Source: Deltaproteobacteria bacterium | GTDB lineage: Bacteria > Myxococcota_A > JAADFL01 | DNA length: 16,167 nt | Direction: 5' to 3' | Assembly (NCBI GenBank): GCA_013152945.1 | Contig: JAADFL010000197.1 | Span: 1 to 16,167 of the forward strand | Shown here: piece by piece, positions 15,862 to 16,167 of the stretch | Numbering within the stretch: position 1 is the first letter of the stretch | How the letters are laid out: the number at the start of each line of letters is the position of its first letter | Position numbers and translations under genes: made by a program | Notes under the pieces: generated by a model | Told to the model about the DNA's origin: nothing | Database searches by the model: none | Seen by the model: the letters and a program-made list of their open reading frames with translations, nothing else

Positions 15862-16167
15862 TTGAAAGGCGGTATTGCCGGTTCGTCCTTGATTTTGCCC
15901 GAATCTTCGATTTCGCCGAAGATATTGGTGTTTTTCCTGGTCCTTTCTTTGAGTTTTCCAGCCCCGGCCGATAGCTCGGCCAAACATGGAGATAGGAGCG
16001 ATCCTGCATTTTCACCAGGCATGCTGTACAGGCTTTCGGTGCATTTTGTGTCAGGCTTTCCGGTGGACCGGGCAAGAGACGAGCAACCTCAAAAGAGCTT
16101 TGGAACCCAACTCTTTCGCTTGTCTCCTTTTTTGAGCTTCGAAAGACTCAAGGTGAAGCTGTCAGTG
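15862..16167 (+). CDS. Exported protein, N-terminal fragment (runs off the window)
   Basis: An open frame of 102 codons continues through the right edge without a stop. It starts at TTG 15862 with GGGGAG 5 nt upstream. An 18-residue N-region precedes a hydrophobic core (KILVFFLVLSLSF) and a plausible cleavage site after PAPADSSA, so the product is probably exported. The visible mature part, about 60 residues, includes alternating strands such as MLYRLSVHFVSGF and FGTQLFRLSPFLSF, a pattern compatible with an outer-membrane beta-barrel, but too little is present to decide. The gene follows the cysteine-rich gene after 118 bp and has its own promoter candidate. An ATG in another frame (about 15849) closes after roughly 40 codons and is less likely. 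Confidence 0.65.
   Translation, partial: MKGGIAGSSLILPESSISPKILVFFLVLSLSFPAPADSSAKHGDRSDPAFSPGMLYRLSVHFVSGFPVDRARDEQPQKSFGTQLFRLSPFLSFERLKVKLSV

Noticed and set aside
1-16167. CRISPR array, tRNA or rRNA, toxin-antitoxin or other defence module
   Set aside because: No regularly spaced repeats, RNA gene signatures or paired small toxin/antitoxin genes were seen on either strand.

Overview
The window looks like a stretch of a Gram-negative, deltaproteobacterial-type chromosome of roughly even base composition, most probably Myxococcota or a relative. This placement is an inference from three things: a small PilZ protein that matches the paralogous PilZ family expanded in Myxococcus (TIGR02266-like), a lipoprotein with a Thr-Asp dipeptide tether, and several large exported surface proteins. 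No rRNA or tRNA is present to fix the lineage.

Layout, left to right. Positions 1-427 hold no convincing gene. They contain two GC-rich hairpins and a pair of 20-bp direct repeats that resemble the end of an IS21-type insertion sequence. Two plus-strand surface genes follow: an exported protein with a C-terminal outer-membrane beta-barrel (428-1888), then a giant lipoprotein built of about fourteen bacterial Ig-like (Big_5-type) modules (1946-7280). The giant gene is broken into two reading frames by a 5-nt deletion near 3135, inside the second copy of a 350-bp near-identical internal repeat. Converging on it is a minus-strand PilZ-domain protein (7406-7759). Two more minus-strand genes form a probable operon: a subtilisin-like S8 protease (9610-11478) followed 41 bp later by a Thr-Asp-tethered lipoprotein of unknown function (7910-9568). 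Diverging from the protease is mfd (11802-15344), the transcription-repair coupling factor and the one clear housekeeping gene. A strong sigma70-type promoter whose -35 box overlaps the mfd stop codon drives a small secreted protein with three four-cysteine repeats (15438-15743). The right edge holds the start of another exported protein (15862 to beyond the window), reading from a TTG codon.

How the genes fit together: apart from mfd and the PilZ protein, every gene encodes a product with a signal peptide or lipobox, so this is a cell-envelope locus interrupted by a repair gene. The barrel protein and the Ig-like lipoprotein could be co-transcribed (57-bp gap, each with a strong ribosome binding site). 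The protease and the tethered lipoprotein share one good promoter. I see no CRISPR array, toxin-antitoxin pair, prophage or complete mobile element. The most distinctive signals are the frameshifted repeat protein, the protease-lipoprotein pair, and the cysteine-repeat mini-protein with its 10-bp tandem repeat in the leader.
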